From Agrobacterium sp. AGB01 (lineage in GTDB: Bacteria > Pseudomonadota > Alphaproteobacteria > Rhizobiales > Rhizobiaceae): DNA of 64,000 nt. Positions 9,861 to 19,415 of this stretch are shown one piece after another. Where the stretch lies: the NCBI RefSeq assembly GCF_014851585.1, contig NZ_JACVAB010000003.1, positions 595,197-659,196 on the forward strand. Reading direction: 5' to 3'. Below the pieces are notes generated by a model. The model had not been told where the DNA came from. It did no database searches and saw nothing but the letters and a program-made list of their open reading frames with translations. Both the position numbers and the translations under genes were made by a program. Each line of letters begins with the position of its first letter. Position 1 is the first letter of the stretch.

Positions 9861-10580
9861 ATGTTGGGAACGCAGATGAAGAAGGCGAAATCCGTGAGCA
9901 CAACGGCGGCCTCGACAGAGCAGGTGCAAACACTTGCGGAAACCACCGCTTCCCGCATACGCGAACGCGTTGTATCCGGCACCCTGCCACCCGGCAGCCA
10001 TCTTTCGGAAATCGCACTGGGCGAGGAGCTGCAGGTGTCGCGCAACACCCTGCGCGAGGTTTTCAGACTGCTGACCAAAGAAGGCCTGTTGCGGTACGAA
10101 GCCAACCGCGGCGTATTCGTGTCAACACCCAGCATGGCGACAATTATCGACATTTACCGCGTCAGACGTTTTATCGAGTGCCCGGCATTGGCGCATGCCC
10201 ATCCGCGCCACCCCAGCGTTTCAGTCATGCGCGAAGCCGTCGAAACCGCAAAACGCCACCGTGAAGCAGGTGAATGGCTAGGTGTCGGTAGCGCCGACAT
10301 CGCTTTTCACTCAGCAATCGTGCAATTGGCAGACAGCCCGCGCCTGACCGCATTTTACGGCCAGATATCGCTGGAGCTGCGGCTGGTCTTTGGCTTGCTG
10401 CGTGATCCTGAGTATCTGCACGGACCCTATATCGACCAGAATCAGACGATCCTTAGCCAATTGGAGCGCGGAGCCGCGGCCACCGCAGCTGAAAGCCTTG
10501 AGAAATATCTTCTCCAGGCCGAACGTTTTATTCTCGCGGCTTATGCCCGCATTTATGCAGAAAATGGCGAGCGTGCCTGA
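9861..10580 (+). CDS. GntR family transcriptional regulator, FadR/FCD subfamily
   Basis: The protein has about 239 residues. An N-terminal winged helix (about residues 20-90) carries IRERVVSGTLPPGSHLSE and the recognition segment QVSRNTLREVFRLL. A helical FCD ligand-binding domain follows, with the histidine-containing AFHSAIVQLA region. The start at 9861 is tentative: an ATG at 9876 has a better-spaced GGGAA, and the frame is open further upstream. It is divergent from the pxpA operon and most likely senses that pathway's substrate or product. Confidence 0.85.
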   Translation: MLGTQMKKAKSVSTTAASTEQVQTLAETTASRIRERVVSGTLPPGSHLSEIALGEELQVSRNTLREVFRLLTKEGLLRYEANRGVFVSTPSMATIIDIYRVRRFIECPALAHAHPRHPSVSVMREAVETAKRHREAGEWLGVGSADIAFHSAIVQLADSPRLTAFYGQISLELRLVFGLLRDPEYLHGPYIDQNQTILSQLERGAAATAAESLEKYLLQAERFILAAYARIYAENGERA

Positions 10581-10590
10581 GACACGGCGA

Positions 10591-11505
10591 TCAGGCTGAA
10601 GTCCTCACATCAAGATTGTGCATCAGCCGTGCCAGCCAGTCGACGAATACCCTTACCTTGTTCGTCACATGTCGTGTTTGTGGATAGACGATATAAATCG
10701 GCAAGCTTTCATGTTCCCAATCGGACAAGACAGGTAAAAGCTCACCGCGCTTTACGGCCTCATCGGCCATGAAGGGTGCAAGCTGCGCCACACCCATTCC
10801 AGCAACCGCGGCATTGAGATAGGTTCTGCTGTCATTGACGGACATGATGTAGTTGGGCGCAATATCAAGTTTCTGGCCGTCTTTTTCGAAATCCATGGTC
10901 ATGATCTGCCCGGACACCGCGTTCAGATAGCCGATACAAAAATGTTTATCTTCAAGCTCTTGCGGGTGCTGCGGCAATCCGAATTTTTCCAGATAGCGTG
11001 GTGCAACGTAAGAGGCCAACCTCAGTTCTGAAACCTTGCGCGCGATCAGCGACTGGTCTCGCGGCGTACCGACCCGCAAAGCGCAATCGACGTTTTCGGC
11101 GATGTAGTCCACCAATCGGTCGCCGACACCCAGATCCAACTTGATCAGCGGGTATTTCTCGTGAAAGGAGCAGACGTTGGGAATAACCACAAGGTCGGCA
11201 AAGGCCCCTGCCATTTCGACGCGCAGCCGCCCGGAGGGTTGGACCTGCGCATTGGAAAGGCTGCCGTCGAGTTCGTCAATTTCCGAGATGATCTGAATGG
11301 CGCGTTCATAATAGAGGGCACCATCCGTCGTCAGCATTACCCGTCGCGTCGTGCGGTTCAACAGCGTTGTACGGAGATGCGCTTCCAAACCCTGCACCAT
11401 GTTCGTGACAGTGGTTTTCGGCATATTAAGCGAATCCGCAGCACGGGAAAAGTTGCCGGTTTCAACAACTCGCACAAATACACGCATCGCCGACAACTGA
11501 TCCAC
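10591..11505 (-). CDS. LysR family transcriptional regulator
   Basis: The protein has 304 residues, typical of LysR. It begins MDQLSAMRVFVRVVETGNF, with the helix-turn-helix in SRAADSLNMPKTTVTNMVQG and the family LNRTTRR segment. It belongs to the group close to DhcR/AaeR-type regulators with an LTTDG-type linker start. It is divergent from the hydrolase-fold gene at 11660, which precedes an RND pump, so it may control that set. A dyad TTCC-N7-GGAA lies 30 bases upstream of its start. The inducer is unknown. Confidence 0.9.
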   Translation of the reverse strand: MDQLSAMRVFVRVVETGNFSRAADSLNMPKTTVTNMVQGLEAHLRTTLLNRTTRRVMLTTDGALYYERAIQIISEIDELDGSLSNAQVQPSGRLRVEMAGAFADLVVIPNVCSFHEKYPLIKLDLGVGDRLVDYIAENVDCALRVGTPRDQSLIARKVSELRLASYVAPRYLEKFGLPQHPQELEDKHFCIGYLNAVSGQIMTMDFEKDGQKLDIAPNYIMSVNDSRTYLNAAVAGMGVAQLAPFMADEAVKRGELLPVLSDWEHESLPIYIVYPQTRHVTNKVRVFVDWLARLMHNLDVRTSA

Positions 11506-11534
11506 GCCGACATCCTTTCATTTTCGCTCTATTG

Positions 11535-11549
11535 TTCCGATTTTTGGAA
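11535..11549. promoter_or_regulatory. Candidate LysR operator
   Basis: TTCC-N7-GGAA sits in the divergent gap between the LysR gene and the hydrolase gene. It contains the T-N11-A dyad that LysR proteins recognise. The position, 30 bases before the regulator's start, fits an autoregulatory site. No binding evidence exists; this is pattern matching. Confidence 0.4.
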
Positions 11550-11659
11550 TAGTGTTTTCAATTATGCATGCTTGATCGATTTTATCCGAACAATAATATG
11601 CATTTCATGATTTATGGCAAGTGGCGAGCGAGTCACTGCCCCAACCCGGACAAAACACG

Positions 11660-12457
11660 ATGAAGACGTATTGGAAAAACATTGAGATCGGAGGGGCTGA
11701 TACCCCCTGTCTCTCTGTGCGTCTTTATCAAAATGAGACTGTCTCACGCACGCCGCCCCTGATCCTGTATCTGCGAGGCGGTTCGTTTCAGGAACAGAGC
11801 GGCCAATGTCCGGAACTGCCTGTCGCGAGAGCTTTGGCCGAAACGGGTGCTATCGTTGTCGAGGCGGATTATATTACACCGTCGAACAATGAATTTCCTC
11901 AGGCCATTGATTGCGCATTCGAGGCATTGAACTGTCTCTACAACCACCGGAAACAATATGGCGGTGCAAAGTCTCAGCTGTTTGTGGCTGGTGAAGAGGC
12001 CGGCGGCAATGTCGCCGCAGGACTAGCGCTCAAGGCACGCGACCGCATGCCCGGAGAACTGACAGGACAGATCCTGCTCTCTCCTATGATTGATCCGATG
12101 ATGGCAACAGCGTCATTCCGCAATGCCGACAGCATAGGGATGCGACAACGCTGGGCTGACGGGTGGAGTCACTATCTGGCAAAGGCATGTGGCTTTTTCC
12201 ATCCTTATGCTGCCCCTTGCCAATGCACACGGCTCAGCAAGGTCGCGCCAGCGCTGGTGTTCACTGCCGAGGACGACCCGCTACGTGATGAGACCGTCAA
12301 TTATGCCGACAGGCTGCGTGACGCGGGCACTTTTGTAAGACAACATGTATTCCCCGCTGGCGAAGGCTGGACGGAACTTTATCGCGGAGGAGGAGGTCAG
12401 TGGTTGCCAACCGTCTGTACCGAATTCAACGACTTTATTGCAGAACTGAAACATTAA
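11660..12457 (+). CDS. Alpha/beta hydrolase-fold protein lacking catalytic residues
   Basis: The protein has 265 residues from the ATG at 11660 (MKTYWKNIEIGG). The layout matches the HSL/alpha-beta hydrolase_3 family, but key sites are changed. The oxyanion HGGG motif reads RGGSF. The nucleophile elbow, GDSAGGN in active relatives, reads GEEAGGN near residue 110, so Ser is replaced by Glu. The region where the catalytic His (HGF) is expected reads GEGWTEL. The acid region EDDPLRDE is kept. The frame is otherwise intact, so it is probably a folded but non-hydrolytic protein. It lies between a LysR regulator and an RND efflux pair and may bind a ligand rather than cut it; that role is inference. 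Confidence 0.82.
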   Translation: MKTYWKNIEIGGADTPCLSVRLYQNETVSRTPPLILYLRGGSFQEQSGQCPELPVARALAETGAIVVEADYITPSNNEFPQAIDCAFEALNCLYNHRKQYGGAKSQLFVAGEEAGGNVAAGLALKARDRMPGELTGQILLSPMIDPMMATASFRNADSIGMRQRWADGWSHYLAKACGFFHPYAAPCQCTRLSKVAPALVFTAEDDPLRDETVNYADRLRDAGTFVRQHVFPAGEGWTELYRGGGGQWLPTVCTEFNDFIAELKH

Positions 12458-12510
12458 AACACCATTTTCATATCACTGATCGGCCCTGACGCAGGGCCAA
12501 GGAGAAACCC

Positions 12511-13701
12511 ATGACGCTGAAAAACAAGCGCTGGGCCCTGACGGGTGCCGGCATAAGCCTTGCTGTGTCCGTTGCAGCCGCAGCTTTACTTTTTGAAATG
12601 AGCACGCAGACCAATGCAACGGCGGCCTCGACACCTGCTGAAGGACCTGCGATTCCAGTGACAGTGGCGACGGTACAAAGCCGTGATGTCATGCGTTGGG
12701 AAGAATTTTCCGGACGTTTGGAAGCGGTAGAACGTGTGCAGATACGCTCACGCGTCGCCGGTCAGGTCCAATCGGTTCATTTCCGTGAAGGTGCCCTCGT
12801 CAAGGCAGGCGATGCCCTCTTCACAATCGATCCGGCACCATTTCAGGCCACTCTGGCGGGCGCCGAAGCACAGGTTGCAGCAGCCGAGGCAAAGATTGGT
12901 CTGGCTCGTACGGAACTCGAACGTGGTCGCAGACTGTCGGATAATCGCACCATTTCACAAAGTGACATGGACCAGCGTCAGGGCGCATTCGCCGAAGCGG
13001 AAGCGCAACTGCGCGCCGCCCGTGCCGCATTGACGACAGCGCAAATTGACCTTGGTTACACTGAAATCCGCGCACCGGTTTCCGGCAAGGTCGGCAAACT
13101 TGAAATCACCGTTGGCAACCTGGTTGCTGCCGGTTCTGCTGCACCGGCCTTGACCACACTGGTGTCAGTCGATCCGATCTACGCCAGCTTTAATGCCAGC
13201 GAAGAAATGGTCGCAAAGGCGCTGTCGCAACTGCCTGTTTCCGCCTCGGCAATCCCTGCGCTTGAACAAATCCCTGTCGAGGCCGGTACGCTCGCCGATG
13301 AAGGAACACCGATCAAGGGTACACTGCACCTCGTTGATAACCAGGTCGATGCAGCCAGTGGCACGATTGGTGTGCGCGCCATCTTCGACAATCCCGATGG
13401 TCGCCTGATCCCCGGCCAGTTCGTTCGTGTTCGCATGGGTCAGCCAAAGGCTGAAAACCATATCGTCATCAGCGACCGCGCCATCGGAACAGATCAGGAC
13501 AAGAAGTTCGTCTTCATTGTCGACGGTGAAAACAAGGTCAGCTACCGCCAGGTCAAGCCGGGTGGGGCAGCCGAAGGCGCACGCATCATCGAAAGCGGTC
13601 TTTCCGCCGGTGACACGATCGTCGTGAATGGCCTGCAGCGTATCCGCCCCGGCGCCACCATTGCGCCACAGGCCGAAGAGACCGTCGCAGCATCACAATG
13701 A
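12511..13701 (+). CDS. RND efflux periplasmic adaptor (AcrA/MexA family)
   Basis: This 396-residue membrane-fusion protein bridges the RND pump and an outer-membrane channel. An N-terminal hydrophobic segment (about residues 10-30) anchors or exports it. It is followed by the lipoyl half-motif VERVQIRSRVAGQVQSVHF, an alpha-helical hairpin rich in Ala and Glu (about residues 105-175), the second lipoyl half (IRAPVSGKVGKLE) and the beta-barrel/membrane-proximal part. No lipobox cysteine is seen. It precedes the pump gene by about 120 bases. No outer-membrane channel gene is nearby, so a shared TolC-type protein is expected. Confidence 0.93.
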   Translation: MTLKNKRWALTGAGISLAVSVAAAALLFEMSTQTNATAASTPAEGPAIPVTVATVQSRDVMRWEEFSGRLEAVERVQIRSRVAGQVQSVHFREGALVKAGDALFTIDPAPFQATLAGAEAQVAAAEAKIGLARTELERGRRLSDNRTISQSDMDQRQGAFAEAEAQLRAARAALTTAQIDLGYTEIRAPVSGKVGKLEITVGNLVAAGSAAPALTTLVSVDPIYASFNASEEMVAKALSQLPVSASAIPALEQIPVEAGTLADEGTPIKGTLHLVDNQVDAASGTIGVRAIFDNPDGRLIPGQFVRVRMGQPKAENHIVISDRAIGTDQDKKFVFIVDGENKVSYRQVKPGGAAEGARIIESGLSAGDTIVVNGLQRIRPGATIAPQAEETVAASQ

Positions 13702-13822
13702 CCAAAGGGCAAAGGCGGGCCTGACCCGCCTCACCCAATCATCCCAAAAATTCGCCATTTGGTGGTCCGGTGCCACCGAAACGGCTCTCTGTATCCAGAA
13801 TTTAACCGGAGAGGACTTTGTT

Positions 13823-16800
13823 ATGAACATCTCCAGATTTTTTGTCGATCGACCGGTCTTCGCCGCCGTTCTGTCGGTACTGATCGTGGTTGCGGGCCTG
13901 CTTGGTATGCGCGCTCTGCCAATTTCCGAATATCCGGAAGTCGTGCCACCATCGATCGTCGTGCGCGCCACCTACCCTGGCGCCAATCCCAAGGTCATTG
14001 CCGAAACGGTGGCAACACCGCTTGAAGAACAGATCAACGGCGTCGAAGACATGCTGTACATGTCCAGCCAGGCCACGTCTGACGGCGTGATGACACTGAC
14101 AGTCACCTTCAAGCTAGGCACCGATCCCGACAAGGCACAACAGTTGGTGCAGAACCGTGTTTCGCAAGCTGAACCCCGCTTGCCTTCAGAGGTACGCAGC
14201 CTTGGCGTAACAACCGTCAAAAGCTCTCCCGATCTGATGATGGTGATCCACCTGGTTTCGCCAGGTGATCGTTACGACCTGACGTACCTGCGCAACTATG
14301 CCGTTTTGAACATCAAGGACCGGCTGGCACGCATCGAAGGTGTTGGTCAGGTACAGATCTTCGGCGCGGGCGATTATTCCATGCGCATCTGGCTCGACCC
14401 GCAAAAGGCAGCAGAACATGGTCTTGCCGCCGCCGACATCACCAATGCCATCCGTTCACAGAACGTACAGGCTGCTGCTGGTATTATCGGCGCTTCACCC
14501 AACCTGTCTGGCATCGACATGCAGCTCAATGTCAATGCACAGGGCCGTCTGAGCACGCCGGAAGAATTTGGCAACATCATCGTCAAGAGCGGCTCAAACG
14601 GTGCGATCACCCGTCTGCGGGATGTTGCTCGCGTTGAACTCGGCGCTTCTGACTATTCACTGCGCTCATTGCTGGACGGTGAATCTGCCGTTGCCATTCC
14701 GGTTTTCCAGGCTCCAGGCTCCAACGCCATTGCCATTTCCGACAGCGTTTCTGCCACCATGACAGAACTGCAAAAGGCGATGCCTGACGGCGTGAAGTAC
14801 GAAATCGTCTACGACACCACACAGTTCGTCCGCTCATCCATCGACAAGGTTATTGATACGCTGCTGGAAGCCGTTGCGCTTGTGGTGGTTGTCGTCATCC
14901 TGTTCCTGCAGACATGGCGCGCCTCGATCATCCCGCTGATTGCCGTTCCGGTTTCAATCATCGGCACTTTTGCGGTCATGTATGTCTTTGGCTTCTCGAT
15001 TAACGCACTCAGTCTGTTCGGGCTTGTGCTAGCAATCGGCATTGTGGTGGACGATGCCATCGTTGTGGTCGAAAACGTCGAACGCAACATTGAAAACGGG
15101 CTGTCTCCACGCGAGGCAACCTACCGCGCCATGAAGGAAGTCTCCGGTCCGATCATTGCGATTGCACTGGTTCTCGTTGCCGTGTTTGTGCCACTGGCGT
15201 TTATCTCCGGTCTTTCTGGCCAGTTCTATCGCCAGTTCGCACTGACCATCGCTATTTCAACGGTTATCTCGGCTATCAACTCTCTGACACTGTCTCCAGC
15301 TCTGGCTGCCTTGCTGCTTAAGGGGCACCACGCTCCAAAAGACTGGCTGACACGTGGCATGGACAAGGTGTTCGGTGGATTCTTCCGCCTGTTCAACCGT
15401 GGCTTTGGTGCTGCGTCCAATGGTTACGGTCGCAGCGTCGGTGGCTTGCTGTCACGCAAGAGCGTCGTCATGTTTGTCTACATGGCGCTGGCCGGTGCAA
15501 CCTACGGCATCTTCAATGCCGTGCCCGGTGGCTTCGTGCCCGCACAGGACAAGCAGTATCTGATTGGCTTTGCCCAGCTGCCTGACGCTGCCAGCCTCGA
15601 CCGCACCGAAGACGTCATCAAGCGCATGAGTGAGATTGCCTTGGCACAGCCAGGCGTCGAACACGCTATTGCCTTCCCCGGCTTGTCGATCAACGGCTTT
15701 ACCAACAGCTCGAATGCAGGCGTAGTGTTTGTTGCCTTGAGCCCGTTTGAGGAGCGCAAGACGGCCGATCTTTCCGGCGGTGCGATCGCCATGTCGCTCA
15801 ACCAGAAATTCGGAGCAATCCAGGATGCATTTATCGCCATGTTCCCGCCACCACCGGTCAACGGCCTTGGCACAACAGGTGGCTTCAAACTGCAACTCGA
15901 AGACCGGGCCGGCTTCGGTTACCAGGCACTTGATGAAGCTAACAAGGCATTTCTTGCAAAGGCCTATCAGGCTCCGGAACTGGCTGGTTTGTTCTCAAGC
16001 TACCAGATCAATGTGCCGCAGCTTTACGCAGACTTAGACCGTGCCAAGGCAGAACAGCTTGGCGTCTCAGTCACTGACGTTTTCGAAACCCTGCAGATCT
16101 ATCTGGGCTCACTCTACGTCAACGACTTCAACGCGTTTGGCCGTACTTACAGCGTGCGTGTGCAGGCTGATGCCAAGTTCCGCTCGCAGTCCGAGGATAT
16201 CGGCCAGCTGAAGGTACGCTCGGCAAGCGGCGAAATGATCCCCCTGTCAGCGCTGCTGAAGGTGGATGCCACAACCGGTCCGGAACGTACAAACCGTTAT
16301 AACGGCTTCCTCTCGGCCGATATCAATGGTGGTCCAGCCCCAGGCTTCTCATCTGGTGAAGCACAGGCCGCGATTGAACGTATTGCCGCTGAAACACTGC
16401 CTTCAGGCATTGACTACGAATGGACTGACCTCACCTACCAGCAAATCCTGGCAGGAAGTTCCGGTTTCCTCGTCTTCCCGCTGGCACTTTTGTTGGTCTA
16501 TCTGGTGCTGGCCGCACAATATGAAAGTCTGACACTTCCACTGGCGATCATCATGATCGTACCCATGGGTGTACTGGCTGCATTGACAGGCGTCTGGCTG
16601 ACTGGTGGAGACAACAACATCTTCACCCAGATAGGATTAATCGTTCTGGTGGGACTATCGGCAAAGAATGCGATCCTGATCGTGGAATTTGCCCGGGAAC
16701 TTGAGTTTGAGGGCAAAAAACCGGTTGCTGCGGCGATCGAAGCCAGCCGTCTGCGCCTGCGTCCTATTTTGATGACATCGCTGGCCTTCATCATGGGCGT

Positions 16801-17041
16801 GGTGCCTCTGGTCATCTCCACTGGCGCAGGTGCTGAGATGCGCGCTGCCATGGGCGTTGCGGTGTTCTCGGGGATGATCGGCGTGACGTTCTTCGGTATC
16901 TTCATGACACCGGTTTTCTACGTGCTTGTTCGCAAGCTCACCGGAAACCGCGCACTTGTGCAGCACAAACATGCGGAAGAACAGGACGACAAGCCCCAGA
17001 GCACGTCTGAGACAACAAAATCGCTGAGCATGTTTGGCTAA
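13823..17041 (+). CDS. RND multidrug efflux pump (HAE1 family)
   Basis: The protein has 1072 residues from the ATG at 13823, which has GGAGAGG about 9 bases upstream; the open frame extends back into the adaptor gene but that part is not coding. It begins MNISRFFVDRPVFAAVLSVL, the family's first membrane segment. Two large periplasmic loops and about 12 membrane segments follow. The proton-relay pair is visible in membrane segment 4 as VVDDAIVVVENVER. It exports hydrophobic compounds by proton antiport from the inner membrane. It resembles the AcrB/BepE-type pumps; no drug specificity can be read. Confidence 0.95.
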   Translation: MNISRFFVDRPVFAAVLSVLIVVAGLLGMRALPISEYPEVVPPSIVVRATYPGANPKVIAETVATPLEEQINGVEDMLYMSSQATSDGVMTLTVTFKLGTDPDKAQQLVQNRVSQAEPRLPSEVRSLGVTTVKSSPDLMMVIHLVSPGDRYDLTYLRNYAVLNIKDRLARIEGVGQVQIFGAGDYSMRIWLDPQKAAEHGLAAADITNAIRSQNVQAAAGIIGASPNLSGIDMQLNVNAQGRLSTPEEFGNIIVKSGSNGAITRLRDVARVELGASDYSLRSLLDGESAVAIPVFQAPGSNAIAISDSVSATMTELQKAMPDGVKYEIVYDTTQFVRSSIDKVIDTLLEAVALVVVVVILFLQTWRASIIPLIAVPVSIIGTFAVMYVFGFSINALSLFGLVLAIGIVVDDAIVVVENVERNIENGLSPREATYRAMKEVSGPIIAIALVLVAVFVPLAFISGLSGQFYRQFALTIAISTVISAINSLTLSPALAALLLKGHHAPKDWLTRGMDKVFGGFFRLFNRGFGAASNGYGRSVGGLLSRKSVVMFVYMALAGATYGIFNAVPGGFVPAQDKQYLIGFAQLPDAASLDRTEDVIKRMSEIALAQPGVEHAIAFPGLSINGFTNSSNAGVVFVALSPFEERKTADLSGGAIAMSLNQKFGAIQDAFIAMFPPPPVNGLGTTGGFKLQLEDRAGFGYQALDEANKAFLAKAYQAPELAGLFSSYQINVPQLYADLDRAKAEQLGVSVTDVFETLQIYLGSLYVNDFNAFGRTYSVRVQADAKFRSQSEDIGQLKVRSASGEMIPLSALLKVDATTGPERTNRYNGFLSADINGGPAPGFSSGEAQAAIERIAAETLPSGIDYEWTDLTYQQILAGSSGFLVFPLALLLVYLVLAAQYESLTLPLAIIMIVPMGVLAALTGVWLTGGDNNIFTQIGLIVLVGLSAKNAILIVEFARELEFEGKKPVAAAIEASRLRLRPILMTSLAFIMGVVPLVISTGAGAEMRAAMGVAVFSGMIGVTFFGIFMTPVFYVLVRKLTGNRALVQHKHAEEQDDKPQSTSETTKSLSMFG

Positions 17042-17060
17042 AAATGGAACGACAATAATG

Positions 17061-17082
17061 GAGGCGCGCGAAAGCGCGCCTC
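17061..17082 (+). terminator. Strong hairpin after the RND pump gene
   Basis: A perfect 9-base-pair stem GAGGCGCGC/GCGCGCCTC with a GAAA tetraloop lies 20 bases after the pump stop codon. There is no T-tract after it, as is common for alphaproteobacterial terminators. It is most simply the end of the adaptor-pump transcript. Confidence 0.7.
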
Positions 17083-17219
17083 AACGCATAACCCTCAGCA
17101 ATATTTTTGAAGAGAAACTTACACGCCAAACTCTGTCTAGAGAGAAAAAATCCTGATATGGCGAGGGCTTACAAAACCGACGTTGTCGATAACGTCGCCA
17201 TAGCCTGATTGGAAAGACC

Positions 17220-18425
17220 ATGACGAAAGTCTCGCCCCCTGATGTTGCCCGGATTAACGACCTCGTATCCGTCGTTCAGGACCTCACAGACCAAATCGAG
17301 CCGCAGTTGATCGAGATACGTCGGGATATCCACGCACATCCAGAAACGGGCTTTGACGTTACACGTACGGCCGACGTCGTGGCGCAAGAGCTTGAACGCC
17401 TTGGCATCGAGCATCAAACAGGCGTGGGACGAACCGGTGTCGTCGGATTTATCAAAGGTGGTCGCCCTGGCAAGACCCTTGTTATACGTGCGGACATGGA
17501 TGCCTTGCCGATTGAAGAGCAGACCGGCCTACCCTTTGCCAGCGTCTACGACGGCAAGATGCACGCCTGCGGCCACGATCTGCATACTGCAACCTTGATT
17601 GGCATCGGCAGCGTATTGAAAACAATCGCGCCGCATCTTGCAGGCAATGTAAAACTGATGTTCCAGCCGGCAGAAGAAACGCAGGAAAGTGGCGCGCGTG
17701 CCATGATTGCCGACGGCATCCTTGATGGTGTCGACTTGGCCCTTGGTTTCCACAATCATCCGGATGAACCAACCGGCACCTTCAGTTTTGTTGAAGGCAT
17801 TGCCAATGGCTCGTCTGACGAGTTTGAAATAACAGTGCACGCACAATCCGGCCATGCAGCACGCCCTCATCATGCCGTTGACCCGATTGTCGCTACCGCT
17901 CAGCTTGTACTTCAGCTGCAGACCATTGTTTCGCGTGAGGTTGATCCCATGCACACCGCGGTTTTGACCGTCGGTGCTATTCATGGCGGCAACACCCACA
18001 ATATCATTCCAGATTCAGTAATGATCATGGGGACGGTTCGCTGCCAGGATCCAGGCACCCGGGATGTCATTGAGGCGGCCGTGCGCCGTATATGCGCGGG
18101 GTTGGAAGCCTCTATGCGTGTCAAAGCAGAGGTCAATTACGTGCGCGGCGTCCCATCGATGGTGTCGGACCCATTTTTGATCGAGGCTACAACAGCCGCC
18201 ATCCACGAGCGATACGGCGATGTGATGTTCAAGCGCCAAGCCAGCCTGGGTTCCGAAGACTTCGCTCTGGTCGCGGAAAAGGTACCATCATTCCAGCTTG
18301 GCATCGGAGCGTCTCAGGAGGGCCGCCATGACAAGCTGCACAACTCGGATTACCAGCCGGATGAACGGTGCATCGCCAACGGCGTCGTGGCGTTGTCACT
18401 GACCGCTGCGCGTATCTTGTCTTAA
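17220..18425 (+). CDS. M20 family metallo-amidohydrolase (hippurate hydrolase-like)
   Basis: The protein has 401 residues, normal for the M20D amidohydrolases that cleave N-acyl amino acids such as hippurate or N-acetyl compounds. Metal-site motifs are visible: ADMDALPIEE near residue 90, ACGHDLHTA near residue 118, QPAEE near residue 150, and FHNHP near residue 178. A dimerisation domain sits in the middle and GSEDFAL near the C-terminus. No signal peptide, so cytoplasmic. It is convergent with the methyltransferase-ABC operon and probably a single-gene transcript; the physiological substrate is not known. Confidence 0.9.
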   Translation: MTKVSPPDVARINDLVSVVQDLTDQIEPQLIEIRRDIHAHPETGFDVTRTADVVAQELERLGIEHQTGVGRTGVVGFIKGGRPGKTLVIRADMDALPIEEQTGLPFASVYDGKMHACGHDLHTATLIGIGSVLKTIAPHLAGNVKLMFQPAEETQESGARAMIADGILDGVDLALGFHNHPDEPTGTFSFVEGIANGSSDEFEITVHAQSGHAARPHHAVDPIVATAQLVLQLQTIVSREVDPMHTAVLTVGAIHGGNTHNIIPDSVMIMGTVRCQDPGTRDVIEAAVRRICAGLEASMRVKAEVNYVRGVPSMVSDPFLIEATTAAIHERYGDVMFKRQASLGSEDFALVAEKVPSFQLGIGASQEGRHDKLHNSDYQPDERCIANGVVALSLTAARILS

Positions 18426-18433
18426 GAGAATAA

Positions 18434-18456
18434 GGGGCGGCCAGATAGGCCGCCCT
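18434..18456. terminator. Bidirectional terminator between convergent genes
   Basis: GGGCGGCC at 18435-18442 pairs with GGCCGCCC at 18448-18455 around a 5-base loop, exactly in the gap between the convergent M20 hydrolase and methyltransferase genes. It would work on either strand. T-rich sequence follows a little further on the plus strand. Confidence 0.7.
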
Positions 18457-18473
18457 CCAGTTATACGTTTGCT

Positions 18474-19385
18474 TTAATTGCAAAGATACCGTGTTGAAAG
18501 AGCATGAATGTGGTTGGTGCCGATGCCGCAGCAGCCGCCAATGATCGAGGCACCGTTATTGACCCAACGCTTCGCCCATTTGCCGTAAGATTCTGGATCG
18601 AGATCAGCACGAACTTCTGTCACCGTTGCGTTTGCTTCTTCATCACCCTGCTGTGACGGGAACGCATTGGCGTAAACTCCGACAGGGATGTCCTTGCCCA
18701 GATCCGAAAAGACCTTGCTTGCGGCCGCAATGGCAGCATCCATGACCTCTGGCATGGCGCAGTTGAAGAGAAGTGCTTCCGCACCGAGTTCTGCGGCAAG
18801 GCGGGCGCCGTCCGCAACTGTTTCGCCAGACCTGAGCTGCGCATCTCCCATTTCTTCGGAAGAGACATCGTCGCGCAATGTATAGGAAATCCAGAGCGGC
18901 TTGCCTGTGTGCCGAATGGCCTGATGTGCCGCCTTTACCTCGATAAGACTGCTCTGCGTTTCCGTGAGCCACAAGTCCACCGATGGCTCAAGTGCCTCCA
19001 CCAGTACTCCGAGAAGCTCACCGGCACGCGCCGGATCAAAAAGTTCAGGCTGGTAGGAGCCAAAGACAGGTGGTAACGAACCAGCAACCCTCACACTGCG
19101 CGGCGCGGCATCGGCGGCTTCACGCGCCAGCGTGCCAGAAAGGGCGGCAAGCGTACGCCCCTCTTTGGCAAAGCGATCTTCGCCGATATGAAAAGGAACA
19201 ACGGCATAGCTGTTGGTCGTGATAACGTCCGCGCCGGCTTCAATATATTCGTCATGGACTTTACGAACATATTCAGGCCCTTCGATAAGTGCCAGTGCCG
19301 ACCACTCCGGCTGCCGGAATGGTGCGCCAACACGTTCCAGCTCACGACCCATGCCTCCGTCCAGAATAATTGTCTTCTTGCTCAT
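18474..19385 (-). CDS. Homocysteine S-methyltransferase family protein (MmuM-like)
   Basis: The protein has 303 residues. It carries the Zn-binding cysteines of the family: NCAMPEV near residue 208 and GGCCG near residue 288, plus the N-terminal ILDGGMGRELER. Relatives transfer a methyl group from S-methylmethionine, betaine or another thetin to homocysteine, giving methionine. It is the last gene of the second ABC operon, starting about 30 bases after the fused ATPase, which suggests that the transporter brings in the methyl donor or a precursor. The family-5 transporter class is unusual for S-methylmethionine, so the true substrate may differ. Confidence 0.88.
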   Translation of the reverse strand: MSKKTIILDGGMGRELERVGAPFRQPEWSALALIEGPEYVRKVHDEYIEAGADVITTNSYAVVPFHIGEDRFAKEGRTLAALSGTLAREAADAAPRSVRVAGSLPPVFGSYQPELFDPARAGELLGVLVEALEPSVDLWLTETQSSLIEVKAAHQAIRHTGKPLWISYTLRDDVSSEEMGDAQLRSGETVADGARLAAELGAEALLFNCAMPEVMDAAIAAASKVFSDLGKDIPVGVYANAFPSQQGDEEANATVTEVRADLDPESYGKWAKRWVNNGASIIGGCCGIGTNHIHALSTRYLCN

Positions 19386-19415
19386 GGCGAATTGCCCCTT
19401 TCAGTATCAAAATTT

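Noticed and set aside
13628..13822. Upstream extension of the RND pump frame
   Set aside because: It lies partly within the adaptor gene and lacks a signal or family match. The ATG at 13823 has a strong ribosome site and gives the canonical N-terminus.
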